Below are positions 53,413-64,000 of a stretch of 64,000 nucleotides of DNA, piece after piece (within the stretch, counting starts at the first letter, position 1; each line of letters opens with the position of its first letter). The notes below the pieces were generated by a model that was not told where the DNA came from, searched no databases, and worked only from the letters and a program-made list of their open reading frames with translations. The DNA comes from Henricia sp. BOLD:AAB3569 (taxonomy: Eukaryota > Echinodermata > Asteroidea > Spinulosida > Echinasteridae). The translations under genes and the position numbers were made by a program. Location of the stretch: NCBI GenBank assembly GCA_037783545.1, contig JBBELK010000368.1:930001-994000 (forward strand). The letters run 5' to 3'.

Positions 53413-55338
53413 ATAATTATAATTTAGGCAGTTTCAACCCTTTTATTTTAAAGCCCACATCGATTTAAAATCAGTGTCAATTGAAAGAGTGGTTATTGAC
53501 TAGAAGAAATCTGTTTATTTTTTTCAAATCGGATTTTGCATTGCGAAGCTACAGTCGGTTTGGATAATTGAAAACAGGGTAAAAATTCATCGGCAGGTCA
53601 AAGGTTATCCTATGTTTTTCTTTATTTCTAATTTGGCACCGACAATGGTCACTGTGGCTTATACTTTTGGTTATATATATCTTTGCTCAACTCTATCCTG
53701 GATGGCCCAAAGTTGGTACAAACAACAGTTATTAATATATGTACAAGGACAGATAATTAATTTATATTTTAAATACCTCATTTGCATAATAAATTAATAA
53801 TTTATGCAAAAACGGTCAATTTTCAAGGGAAAACTAATTTTTCTCAAATTTATCTTAAGCAGGTTTGATTATTACAATGCATCTTGCATCATTTAATTAA
53901 AGTATTTACTTTAATTAAATGATGCAAGACATTGTAATAATCAAACCTGCTTAACTACAGATAATTAGTTTATATTGAAATCCCATAATTTGCATAATTT
54001 ATGCAAAAATGTTGATTGTTAAGGGAACCTTATTTTTCCCCAATTAATGTTGAAAAATAGATTGATAAGAGATACTGATATAATCAAATCTGTCTATTGT
54101 CAAGATTGGGACTTGCATCAATAATTTAATTGACATAATCAATCACTGTATGTGTTAATTACCAAGCCAATACTATTTTGGAGAGGTGTGGATTGAGGGC
54201 AGCAAAAAAGAATGACAGGAAGCGCATCCACACACAAACTGTACAACTTTCCAAATTGCTTACAAAGTTACATTAAATACAAAACAGAGAAGAGAATGAC
54301 GTATTATTCTTCAGAGATAAATAATTTATGTTTTGATCAAAACAAACGGATGTGGAGCCTAGAGGTTATATTTAAATCTTTACAAATAATAGTAATTACA
54401 GATGTTACTACGGGCAGGAGGCTCAACTATGGATGACGATTCTGCATCATCAAGGGACTCGTACTACCCTTTTTCATCTTCAGGCTCACTGGTGGTATGT
54501 CACAGGACGAGGACCACAGAAAAGCTGCAAAAATAATTGACAAAGAATAATATTACTCAACAAATTATTTGCCTTCATTTGTTAAGTAACAACTAAATAT
54601 CTTTAATTGGTGTATCTGATATCACGTATTGTCTTTGAATGTTAATAAATTCAATATCAGTTACAAAATTGGCACACAATTTTGCACAGATTGACGTAAA
54701 ACGCAGGTTTTCTAACGCTGCATCATTGCTTGTTTCACGGGAATTACGAGATCATCGCGTATGCAGTGGGCACACCACCGCCGTACGTCCCGGCCCTACA
54801 CACGGCGTGGAACTCGGTCGTACGTCGGTGTGGACATTGCACGCGAGCGAAGTCTCGGATTCCTGCTCAACATGCCCTCCTAAAAGTACATTTTTGCGAC
54901 AAATGGTAGGCCTTACGGACTTTTTGTCAGTATGGTAGGATTGTTTAATGTCTACTTTTGTATACATACCTTGTCGCTTGGTGATTCACGTTGATTATGG
55001 ATCGCTTTATGGACGAGAAAAAATGTTTTTGATCGCAAAAGTTGCAACCCGCGGTCGATTTTGTACGCGAATGGACCCCAGGCTAGCTGGAAGCATACTC
55101 TTTTCCGATGATGACGTTTCTAAGCCAACCGGCCAATCAGAACGCGCAAATCTTTACCCGAAGTGTTCCGATCTTATTTAGCCCAATTCGTTTTAGCGTT
55201 GAAGTGTGTACCACTGACACGAACTCGCCGGAAGTTGTGTGTGCCCATAGGAATGTGCAGTAACCACGGGCGCTGTGTGTGGAGTATATGGGGCTCTCTG
55301 TTTACGATAACGGAAGTAGTCCGTCTGTGGAACAGTAT
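53413..55338. mobile_element. 1.9-kb insert inside the composite repeat
   Basis: Unit 1 reads GTATCTATTATGGTTCTTGA at 51235-51255. Here GTATCTAT is followed by 1.9 kb of unrelated DNA before ATTACGGTTCTTGAG. The left part is AT-rich and contains a long hairpin. The right part (54700-55330) is CpG-richer with a CCAAT box. No terminal repeats and no recognisable protein, so the class is unknown. Copied with the unit to about 57014-58939. Confidence 0.65.
53855..53954. repeat. 100-bp hairpin
   Basis: TTAAGCAGGTTTGATTATTA then CATCATTTAATTAAAGTA faces TACTTTAATTAAATGATG then TAATAATCAAACCTGCTTAA, with almost no loop. Repeated at 57456-57555. Confidence 0.92.
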
Positions 55339-56224
55339 TACGGTTCTTGAGATATGAATTTTGAAAATAATAACCTTTGAATTTTTGTAATTTGACACCT
55401 GATGACGTCATGATACTATACATGCTGGTGAAAGTTTGCCGTAGGGCCTATGTCTGTATCTAATTTACTAACGATTCAGCTTGGTTTGATGGGCATTGTT
55501 ACTGGTAAGTGTAAAAACTGAGATTTCCGTTTTCGTTGAACTTTGACCTCCAATTGACCCCAGAAGGAAGGGTCAAATGACAATGCCCACACAAAGAAAA
55601 TTGTAGAACAGAATGTCATCTATAAACCTGCCAAATACGAAGATCCTGGGTCACATGGTTTTCGAGACGGAAGCATTTTAAAATATGCATATTTTGGTTT
55701 TTTGGGAGGTGTAATTTGATACTTGATGACGTCACGATGACGTCACGCTTGATGCCACCATAATATTAAACACGCTGGTGAAAGTCTGCTATATGACCTA
55801 TGCCTGTACTTAGTTTCTTAAAGATTCAGCTTGGTTTGATGGGCATTGTTGCTCAATAAGTGCAAAAATTGAGATTTTCGTTTTCGTTGAACTTTGACCT
55901 CAGATTGACCCCAGAAGGAAGGGTCAGATGAAAATGCCCACACGAAGAAAATTGTAGGCCATGATCTGATATATAAGCCTGTCAAATACGAAGATCATGG
56001 GTCACGTGGTTTTCCAGACGGAAGCATTTTAAAACATGCATATTTTGGTCATTTTTGGTTTGTAATTTGATACCTAATGACGTCACAATGACGTCACACT
56101 TGTATGCACATCTTCACATTGGGGTTGATGTTCCTACCAAGTTTTAAGTTGATAGCTTGAACCGTTTTGAAGAAAACCTCTGGAAACGTTTGAGTGGAAA
56201 AAGAAAAAAAAAAAAAAAAAAAAA

Positions 56225-59200
56225 ACTAGAGGTATGACGTTTGTTGTTACAAACGCCAGGTGATCGGGGTAAATGAACATTTTGTGATGAATTTCAGACG
56301 TTGTTATCACCTGTGGAATGGCAAAAATGGAAGTTCAGCAGCCGATTTCACGAAACTTTACTCAATTGCGCAAGTCCACTTACGCCATTACTTGCGCAAT
56401 AACTTATGGCGTAGGTGGACTTGCGCAATTGCGTAAAGTTTCGTGAAATCGGCTGCTGTATACACTAATCCGGTAACTAATATCTCCTCCCTGCATATCC
56501 GCCATAGCTGGGGGTTGATAGCTTGCACCGTTTTGAGATATGAATTGTTGAAATAATAATCTTTGAAATCTTGTAATGTGACACCTGTGACGACATCATG
56601 ACGTCACAATTTTGTGCACAAATTGTTGAACAATATGTTGAACATCAAGTTCTTAAATGTGGCGAAGGAATCATACCAATATCTGTTGTAGTTTTCAAGA
56701 TACAGCATTTTAAAACATCTCAGCTCCAAATTTGCGTAATTTGACACCACATTACGTAACCACCGTCCATGTCATGACGTCACCAATGGTATAGTCAAAA
56801 GGTCCACATGTGTGGAAACATTTCGTTCCGTAGAAATATGGTCAAATTCACTACCACTTTGAATCTATTTGCATTAAAAAATGCTAAAAATTTGCACATT
56901 TTCGAAGAACTTTCGGTTTGGACCGGAAGTAGGCGTCACACGTGGGTCATGACATCGTATGATTTGTTCAGTTCATTTAGACTTATCATGTTGTGAAAGA
57001 ATTGTTCAAGTATCTATAATTATAATTTAGGCAGTTTCAACCCTTTTATTTTAAAGCCCACATCGATTTAAAATCAGTGTCAATTGAAAGAGTGGTTATT
57101 GACTAGAAGAAATCTGTTTATTTTTTTCAAATCGGATTTTGCATTGCGAAGCTACAGTCGGTTTGGATAATTGAAAACAGGGTAAAAATTCATCGGCAGG
57201 TCAAAGGTTATCCCATGTTTTTCTTTATTTCTAATTTGGCACCGACAATGGTCACTGTGGCTTATACTTTTGGTTATATATCTTTGCTCAACTCTATCCT
57301 GGATGGCCCAAAGTTGGTACAAACAACAGTTATTAATATATGTACAAGGACAGATAATTAATTTATATTTTAAATACCTCATTTGCATAATAAATTAATA
57401 ATTTATGCAAAAACGGTCAATTTTCAAGGGAAAACTCATTTTTCTCAAATTTATCTTAAGCAGGTTTGATTATTACAATGCATCTTGCATCATTTAATTA
57501 AAGTATTTACTTTAATTAAATGATGCAAGACATTGTAATAATCAAACCTGCTTAACTACAGATAATTAGTTTATATTTAAATCCCATAATTTGCATAATT
57601 TATGCAAAAATGTTGATTGTTAAGGGAACCTTATTTTTCCCCAATTAATGTTGAAAAATAGATTGATAAGAGATACTGATATAATCAAATCTGTCTATAG
57701 TCAAGATTGGGACTTGCATCAATAATTTAATTGACATAATCAATCACTGTATGTGTTAATTACCAAGCCAATACTATTTTGGAGAGGTGTGGATTGAGGG
57801 CAGCAAAAAAGAATGACAGGTAGCGCATCCACACACAAACTGTACAACTTTCCAAATTGCTTACAAAGTTACATTAAATACAAAACAGAGAAGAGAATGA
57901 CGTATTATTCTTCAGAGATAAATAATTTATGTTTTGATCAAAACAAACGGATGTGGAGCCTAGAGGTTATATTTAAATCTTTACAAATAATAGTAATTAC
58001 AGATGTTACTACGGGCAGGAGGCTCAACTATGGATGACGATTCTGCATCATCAAGGGACTCGTACTACCCTTTTTCATCTTCAGGCTCACTGGTGGTATG
58101 TCACAGGACGAGGACCACAGAAAAGCTGCAAAAATAATTGACAAAGAATAATATTACTCAACAAATTATTTGCCTTCATTTGTTAAGTAACAACTAAATA
58201 TCTTTAATTGGTGTATCTGATATCACGTATTGTCTTTGAATGTTAATAAATTCAATATCAGTTACAAAATTGGCACACAATTTTGCACAGATTGACGTAA
58301 AACGCAGGTTTTCTAACGCTGCATCATTGCTTGTTTCACGGGAATTACGAGATCATCGCGTATGCAGTGGGCACACCACCGCCGTACGTCCCGGCCCTAC
58401 ACACGGCGTGGAACTCGGTCGTACGTCGGTGTGGACATTGCACGCGAGCGAAGTCTCGGATTCCTGCTCAACATGCCCTCCTAAAAGTACATTTTTGCGA
58501 CAAATGGTAGGCCTTACGGACTTTTTGTCAGTATGGTAGGATTGTTTAATGTCTACTTTTGTATACATACCTTGTCGCTTGGTGATTCACGTTGATTATG
58601 GATCGCTTTATGGACGAGAAAAAATGTTTTTGATCGCAAATGTTGCAACCCGCGGTCGATTTTGTACGCGAATGGACCCCAGGCTAGCTGGAAACATACT
58701 CTTTTCCGATGATGACGTTTCTAAGCCAACCGGCCAATCAGAACGCGCAAATCTTTACCCGAAGTGTTCCGATCTTATTTAGCCCGATTCGTTTTAGCGT
58801 TGAAGTGTGTACCACTGACACGAACTCGCCGGAAGTTGTGTGTGCCCATAGGAATGTGCAGTAACCACGGGCGCTGTGTGTGGAGTATATGGGGCTCTCT
58901 GTTTACGATAACAGAAGTAGTCCGTCTGTGGAACAGTATTACGGTTCTTGAGATATGAATTTTGAAAATAATAACCTTTGAATTTTTGTAATTTGACACC
59001 TGATGACGTCATGATACTATACATGCTGGTGAAAGTCTGCCGTAGGGCCTATGTCTGTATCTAATTTACTAACGATTCAGCTTGGTTTGATGGGCATTGT
59101 TACTGGTAAGTGTAAAAACTGAGATTTCCGTTTTCGTTGAACTTTGACCTCCAATTGACCCCAGAAGGAAGGGTCAGATGAAAATGCCCACACAAAGAAA

Positions 59201-59814
59201 GTTGTAGCACAGAATGTCATCTATAAACCTGCCAAATACGAAGATCCTGGGTCACGTGGTTTTCGAGACGGAAGCATTTTAAAATATGCATATTTTGGTT
59301 TTTTGGGAGGTGTAATTTGATACTTGATGACGTCACGATGACGTCACGCTTGATGCCATCATAATATTAAACACGCTGGTGAAAGTCTGCTATAGGACCT
59401 ATGCCTGTACTTAGTTTCTTAAAGATTCAGCTTGGTTTGATGGGCATTGTTGCTCAATAAGTGCAAAAATTGAGATTTTCGTTTTCGTTGAACTTTGACC
59501 TCAGATTGACCCCAGAAGGAAGGGTCAGATGAAAATGCCCACACGAAGAAAATTGTAGGCCATGATCTGATATATGAGCCTGTCAAATACGAAGATCATG
59601 GGTCACGTGGTTTTCCAGACGGAAGCATTTTAAAACATGCATATTTTGGTCATTTTTGGTTTGTAATTTGATACCTAATGACGTCACAATGACGTCACAC
59701 TTGTATGCACATCTTCACATTGGGGTTGATGTTCCTACCAAGTTTTAAGTTGATAGCTTGAACCGTTTTGAAGAAAACCTCTGGAAACGTTTGAGTGGAA
59801 GAAGAAAAAAAAAA
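56225..59814 (+). repeat. CRE-rich composite repeat, unit 3
   Basis: Near-identical repeat of unit 2, with single-base differences and a different poly-A length. Corresponding features: MITE at 56338-56457, insert at 57014-58939, hairpin at 57456-57555. It ends GAGTGGAAGAAG plus poly-A, after which the hairpin triplet begins. Confidence 0.88.
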
Positions 59815-59990
59815 AAAGACAAAGAAATCGTACGAGAGTAATAGGTGATCGGGCTGTTGGCCCGATCACCTAAAAATAAAGAAATCGTACGAGAGCAATA
59901 GGTGATCGGGCTGTTGGCCCGATCACCTAAAAAAGACAAAGAAATCGTACAATATCAATAGGTGATCGGGTTGAGCCCGATCACCTAATT
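59815..59990 (+). repeat. Three tandem GGTGATCGGG hairpins
   Basis: TAGGTGATCGGGC, a short loop and GCCCGATCACCTA occur at 59842-59872, 59899-59929 and 59959-59987, each preceded by AAAGAAATCGTACGAGAG or a variant. The stem sequence AGGTGATCGGG is the same one that stands near the left end of each composite unit. Confidence 0.92.
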
Positions 59991-60533
59991 ACAATTTCGG
60001 GACATTATACATTTAAATCATGTATAGAGGCTTGAAATTCTAAAAATATAAATACCTACTCAGTCCAAACAGCGGTATGTATTGACGATTATCGATTTTC
60101 GCCTTTCTTTTTAACAATAATCATTATAAACCTTGAACATTCCAATATGCAATATTGCGCAATTAATCAGGCAAACCGGCCTGGCGGGATTTATTTTACC
60201 AACGTGCACGAAACGCCAAAACTATAACAAGGACAAATTTCCCCCTTACAAAGTACCGGACATTTTCCACTCCATCACAAAAAACCGACGGCCGCACGGA
60301 CCATGCATGTCACTCTTTTGTCCAGGGTTTTTCTCTCTTTGTGTCACCACACGTCAATCAAAATCACTGGTATATTCTTTTGGATTCTCTTCAAAATAAT
60401 TTGTAAACTCGGCAAAAGACCGCGCCCTTTTGTAAGAATAATTGGCCGTTATAAACAACGGTAATTGCTGTTAATAAAACAAATCGATAGAATTTTATTG
60501 AGGTAACTTTTCGCTTGTTTGTTTAATTCACAG
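59991..60533. other. Upstream region of the sulfotransferase-like gene
   Basis: No gene recognised. It ends with a good acceptor (TTTGTTTAATTCACAG at 60518-60533), so a non-coding exon may start at 60534 and an earlier exon may lie further left. Confidence 0.4.
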
Positions 60534-60964
60534 AAAGGCTCCGACCCATAGCGGAAGCATTTAGCTCGGATGAGTGGTCTTCAATTTTACGCAAATTTCA
60601 TAACAATCGTTTGAAGTGGCCACTGGTCGCGGACTATTCATATTTTGTAAAGGTTTCGGTTCGTTTTATTCATGCAATAAGTACCACTTGAAATTCCGGA
60701 GTGTTCGTGATATAGCGGTGACTGCAAGGCCGGATGATAGGTCTTTTGTGAGATGGAGAAGAGACAATTTCTGCTCATCATTATACCGTGAGAAACTCAA
60801 AGTAAGCGGCGGACTTAAAACTGAAATACGGTCTCCTGAAAAATCAAAGAATATTTCTGCATAGACGGAAATTTGACCGGCGACCTCGGGTTTTCGAGCA
60901 TAGACAATTTACTGAGATCTGCGTAAATATTTGTGTGTCCCTTTTAAGTTCCAAGACAAGTACA

Positions 60965-61822
60965 ATGGAAATATCTACTCGGCCAGGCCGCATCATTTTA
61001 TGGGGTGTTCCCATGTGCCTATCGACTGTTTTTACACGGTGCATCAGTGCACGAGGGGAGGCCGAAATCTTCATGGAGCCGTACGACAGTTGCTATAATT
61101 TTGGGCCGGAGCGAAGCATCGCATGGCCGTCTGAAATCAGGTCTTCGGAGCTCATGAACGACTGGCAGACCTACGAAATCACGAAGCAGCTTCTCGAAAA
61201 AGATTACCCCGATTCTGAGGTAGTTTTCGTGAAGGACATGGCTTTTGCTGTCAAGGGAAGATTTAAAATGCTCCCGAAGGGGTACAGGCATACTTTTATC
61301 ATCCGGGACCCCGTGAAAGTTTGGGTGGCGTACCGGAAAAGAATTCGGCAGTTACTTGGTCGTGGAGGGGACTCAAACGACGAGATTAATTGTAGCAATG
61401 ACAGGGATTTGGAAGAATTTGCAAGTCCTACGTCTGTCTTTAAAGCAAGCTTCGATTTGATGGAATACGTAAGGACCGAGCTTCACCAGGAGCCCGTAGT
61501 CATAGACGCCGATGATTTGGTCGACCGCCCGGCGGACGTTTTGCGTCAGTACTGCGCTGCCGTCGGAGTCCCGTACAATAATTCCATGCTCGATTTCGGT
61601 GCGTCTGGCGACCACGTTGAGCGAAAGTGGCACTGCTCGAAGTTCTTCACGTGGGGAGAAAAGAAGGGAGGTTTTTACACCAAAGCCATGAAGAGTGGGG
61701 GTTTTGTGAGCGACAAGAAGGAATATAAAATATCGAACCTGCCACAAGAAGTTGTAGATTGCGTGATCAGAAGCCAAGAATGGTACGATATAATGTACAA
61801 ATTGAGATTGAAACCGGAGTGA
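60965..61822 (+). CDS. Sulfotransferase-like P-loop protein, single coding exon
   Basis: 285 residues from the ATG at 60965 (context ACAATGG); an upstream GTG in frame is not used as a start in animals. The fold signature is that of the sulfotransferase family. The 5'-phosphosulfate-binding loop region is IILWGVPMCLSTVFTR (10-25). EPYDSCYNFGPERS follows, then VVFVKDMAF. The 3'-phosphate-binding segment is HTFIIRDPVKVWVAYRKR (109-126), and PVVIDADDLVDRPADVLRQY (177-196) leads to GVPY. In relatives a serine usually follows the RxP motif; here that stretch reads VKVWVAY and has none, so PAPS binding may be altered. The substrate is unknown. Similar proteins, some annotated as branched-chain aminotransferase-like, are common in lancelets and echinoderms from memory. 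Poly(A) signal at 61938. Confidence 0.85.
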   Translation: MEISTRPGRIILWGVPMCLSTVFTRCISARGEAEIFMEPYDSCYNFGPERSIAWPSEIRSSELMNDWQTYEITKQLLEKDYPDSEVVFVKDMAFAVKGRFKMLPKGYRHTFIIRDPVKVWVAYRKRIRQLLGRGGDSNDEINCSNDRDLEEFASPTSVFKASFDLMEYVRTELHQEPVVIDADDLVDRPADVLRQYCAAVGVPYNNSMLDFGASGDHVERKWHCSKFFTWGEKKGGFYTKAMKSGGFVSDKKEYKISNLPQEVVDCVIRSQEWYDIMYKLRLKPE

Positions 61823-61937
61823 TGTCTTTAAAATATCCCCTTTAGATTGGTTATTATTATTTATTTTTTTAGTAAGTGCGCATATTTTGCATTGACATTT
61901 GTAACCCGGCCGTGCGTGTCGAACATATCCAAATGTA

Positions 61938-61943
61938 AATAAA
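61938..61943 (+). terminator. Candidate poly(A) signal of the sulfotransferase-like gene
   Basis: AATAAA 116 bp after the stop codon. Confidence 0.6.
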
Positions 61944-62694
61944 GTACATTGCCTAAAGCAAACAACACACAATGCGCACAAAACACAAAACACACAATGC
62001 GCACGCGCAAAGACGACCAATCACAGATCAAGATGAATCGCCCTTTACATGTCCTTATATTCTCCTATGTGGAATATGTGGACGGGAACCAGTCTATATC
62101 CCCTTTAGCTTAAAGATAGTATATACATGATTGGTAACATATTTGGGGAGTACAATGGCGACCGGCGCATGGCTTCAATTCTCGTATAGCCAACTTCTAT
62201 TGCATACTTCATCCAGTAATTATATACATGTACAGGCTATAGCGATGTCTGATACATGTTTTTGGATATGAACAGACCGTAGCTACGTAATAAAATAACT
62301 TGGAACATTGGGTTATTTTGCTTCGTTCATATTTAACACATTTATTTGAAAAAGAAAATATATTTTGACAAAATCTACTCTATTTTTTACCTGGCATTAA
62401 TGCTCCTTTGAGGAGAACCAGTATTCTCCCAAACTTCGTCATTCGTCTAACCAATAAACTATTTTTGTATCCCCAACCAATCCAAACAGCGCCCTCGTGC
62501 GGAAATTCTGGTTATGGGAATAAGGGGGCGTAGACAAAGTGTGGAAAATGGGGGGGAATTGGTGAAATTTTTACTGATTCATTTCGAAAATTGTGTCTTC
62601 CGAAAATTGTGCTAATTTCAATACGGTAATTTTGTCCAAAGGTTTTAAATGTAAATAAATTCAAATAGATTAAACATTCTGTGTAGGTCCATAA
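61944..62694. other. Intergenic DNA, nothing recognised
   Basis: Opens with a short repeated ACACAATGCGCAC motif (61968-62005). No gene seen. Confidence 0.4.
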
Positions 62695-62844
62695 TATAGA
62701 CCGTATCAAATAGCCGCCATCTTGTAGGGCAACTTTTGTTGTTTAAATTGGTTAACAATGTAAGCACAAAATGTGCAACCATGCATGTCCTCAAGGAACA
62801 AAGAAACTACCCTACAAGATGGCAGCTATTCGATAGGGTCTATA
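62695..62844. mobile_element. Palindromic MITE with TATAGACC ends
   Basis: TATAGACCGTATCAAATAGC and CGCCATCTTGTAGGG face CCCTACAAGATGGC and AGCTATTCGATAGGGTCTATA-like text. 150 bp. Similar in plan to 22481-22615. TA target likely. Confidence 0.8.
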
Positions 62845-63555
62845 CTATTAGTTCATTTTAAGGTAATACACGTATTCATGATCGGCATTATTAAAACATT
62901 AATACGACACAATTACATGTCGTTTTAGTAAAAATGAAAATACCACGGAAAAGAGAAAATCTCAGTATTATAGTTGTATATAATTTACTCGACTTAAAAT
63001 TCTTCATTTTACGTTTGCAAAATCACTAAAGTTGATGTTCGTTTTCAATCATGAACAATAAATTGATCGATCATTCACCTCAACGAATCTTAATTTTGGC
63101 TTTTCAAATTTATTTTTTTTGGACGAATTTGCATTATTAAAGAAATCAAAATGAAAACAAGGATATTCACTATTGTTAAAAATCGTTTCTGATTTATTTA
63201 GATGTATTTATTTTACGGTTCCAATAGTGCAGTGTAAAAAAAAAAAGGGTTAATTTAAATCGGATGCGTTCTTCGACTTGATAACAAGCCTACGTTCCCA
63301 AGAAGGAAATGATATGATTAGGCACGTCCCTATGGTGGCTATGCAAAAATAAAATTGGCTTTCTCGTCTAAAAAAATCTTGAGAAAAAAAAATCCCCGAG
63401 TATTGGCAGATATCAAATTAGCACCGGCAACCTTGTTTCAGATGCCGAGCCATTGTATTAATACGTCACACGTCTTTTTATTTCAAATTTCATCATAAAA
63501 GAAAGTACTAGAGTCAAGAGATGATATTTGTTTGTTACGGAAATTTGCTCCTACA
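62845..63555. other. Intergenic DNA, nothing recognised
   Basis: AT-rich without gene or clear element. Confidence 0.4.
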
Positions 63556-63559
63556 TTTC

Positions 63560-64000
63560 ACTTGGCTTGACAACGGTTGCTATCCGCCATTACTGTGTCC
63601 ATACTATGGCACGCCAAAGCAAAAAATAATTCAACACTGATAATTTAATGTTGACGCATTTTTTTCGAATAATGTTGGTATGACTTTTAAACGTTAATAG
63701 AGTGTTTTAAACTAGCATACCGTGCTTTTGTTAGCAAGTTTTTAAAAATGTTGTTGGCAAAATTATCAGTGTTGAATTATTTCCGCTTTGGCGTGCCATA
63801 CGCGTGACGTCAACAACTATCATATCCGTCATTGATGTGTCCATACTATGGCACGCCAAAACGGAAATAATTAAACACTGAAAATGTTGCCACCAACCCT
63901 GAAAAACAAGTCTCAACATTTTAAAAAACCTGCCAACTTTTAGCACGGTATGCCAGTTTCAAACAGTCTATCAACATTTAAAAGTCATGCCAACCTTTTT
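63560..64000. mobile_element. Foldback element (family J), copy 2, cut by window end
   Basis: GCTTGACAACGGTTGCTATC, CGCCATTACTGTGTCC and CTATGGCACGCCAAA, then the same interior as 27130-28075. At 63973-63992 it reads straight through the point where the other copy carries a 359-bp MITE. Confidence 0.8.

Larger units (their letters stand above)
52627..56224 (+). repeat. CRE-rich composite repeat, unit 2 (3.6 kb)
   Basis: Starts ACTAGAGGTATGACGTTTGT with the hairpin GTTTGT/ACAAAC and AGGTGATCGGGG. It holds a family C MITE (52740-52858), one type A monomer, a 1.9-kb insert (53413-55338), two type B monomers and a poly-A tail. Nearly identical to unit 3, offset 3.6 kb. Confidence 0.88.

Noticed and set aside
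54639..58539. Duplicate 99-residue frames in the 3.6-kb units
   Set aside because: They are identical only because the whole unit is duplicated. The composition is not protein-like and the opposite strand is equally open.
60935..60964. Ten-residue N-terminal extension of the sulfotransferase-like protein
   Set aside because: It would need a GTG start; the ATG at 60965 has a reasonable context and precedes the conserved region.

Overview
The window is animal nuclear DNA: genes are split by introns with GT/AG borders, exons are short and coding density is low. It is AT-rich and crowded with non-autonomous transposons, tRNA-derived SINEs and fragments of non-LTR retrotransposons. The gene set (a profilin-4, an invertebrate-type CLIC, an intronless sulfotransferase-like protein) together with this repeat style suggests a marine invertebrate, perhaps an echinoderm, hemichordate or lancelet relative. 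The exact lineage is inference only.

Layout. (1) About 1.4-4.3 kb, + strand: a complete five-exon profilin-4 gene (PFN4), with an upstream coding exon that would add 38 residues to the usual start. (2) 4.3-19.4 kb: no convincing gene. This stretch holds a truncated LINE reverse-transcriptase tail (6.96-7.62 kb), a 35-bp minisatellite (8.0-8.3 kb), a tRNA-headed SINE (12.2 kb), a tandemly doubled palindrome (14.0-14.5 kb) and a hAT-type MITE (14.7-15.0 kb). (3) 19.5-25.6 kb, - strand: a complete five-exon chloride intracellular channel (CLIC) gene whose introns carry many nested repeats. (4) 26-46 kb: repeat-rich DNA with splice-site-supported exons of three unidentified transcription units (28.1-28.4 kb -, 29.9-34.1 kb +, 35.1-38.2 kb -), two long foldback elements with 9-bp target duplications (29.2-29.7 and 42.2-44.0 kb), a cluster of tRNA-like SINE heads (36.2-36.9 kb) and several satellites. 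(5) 50.6-60.0 kb: a tandem array of CRE-rich composite repeats. A 3.6-kb unit is present twice after a shorter 2.0-kb relative, and the array ends in three GGTGATCGGG hairpins. (6) 61.0-61.8 kb, + strand: a single-exon sulfotransferase-like gene, followed by a palindromic MITE and the start of a repeat that runs off the window.

The three recognised genes are not an operon and show no functional link. Profilin-4 is a cytoskeleton/testis-type profilin, CLIC is a glutathione-transferase-fold protein, and the third is a PAPS-dependent-sulfotransferase-fold protein. The most informative non-genic features are the insertion histories that can be read directly. A TTAA-flanked piggyBac-like MITE can be compared with its uninterrupted site elsewhere in the window, a SINE sits inside another such MITE, and two palindromic elements have clean 9-bp target duplications. 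One of the latter is centred exactly on an older small palindromic MITE.
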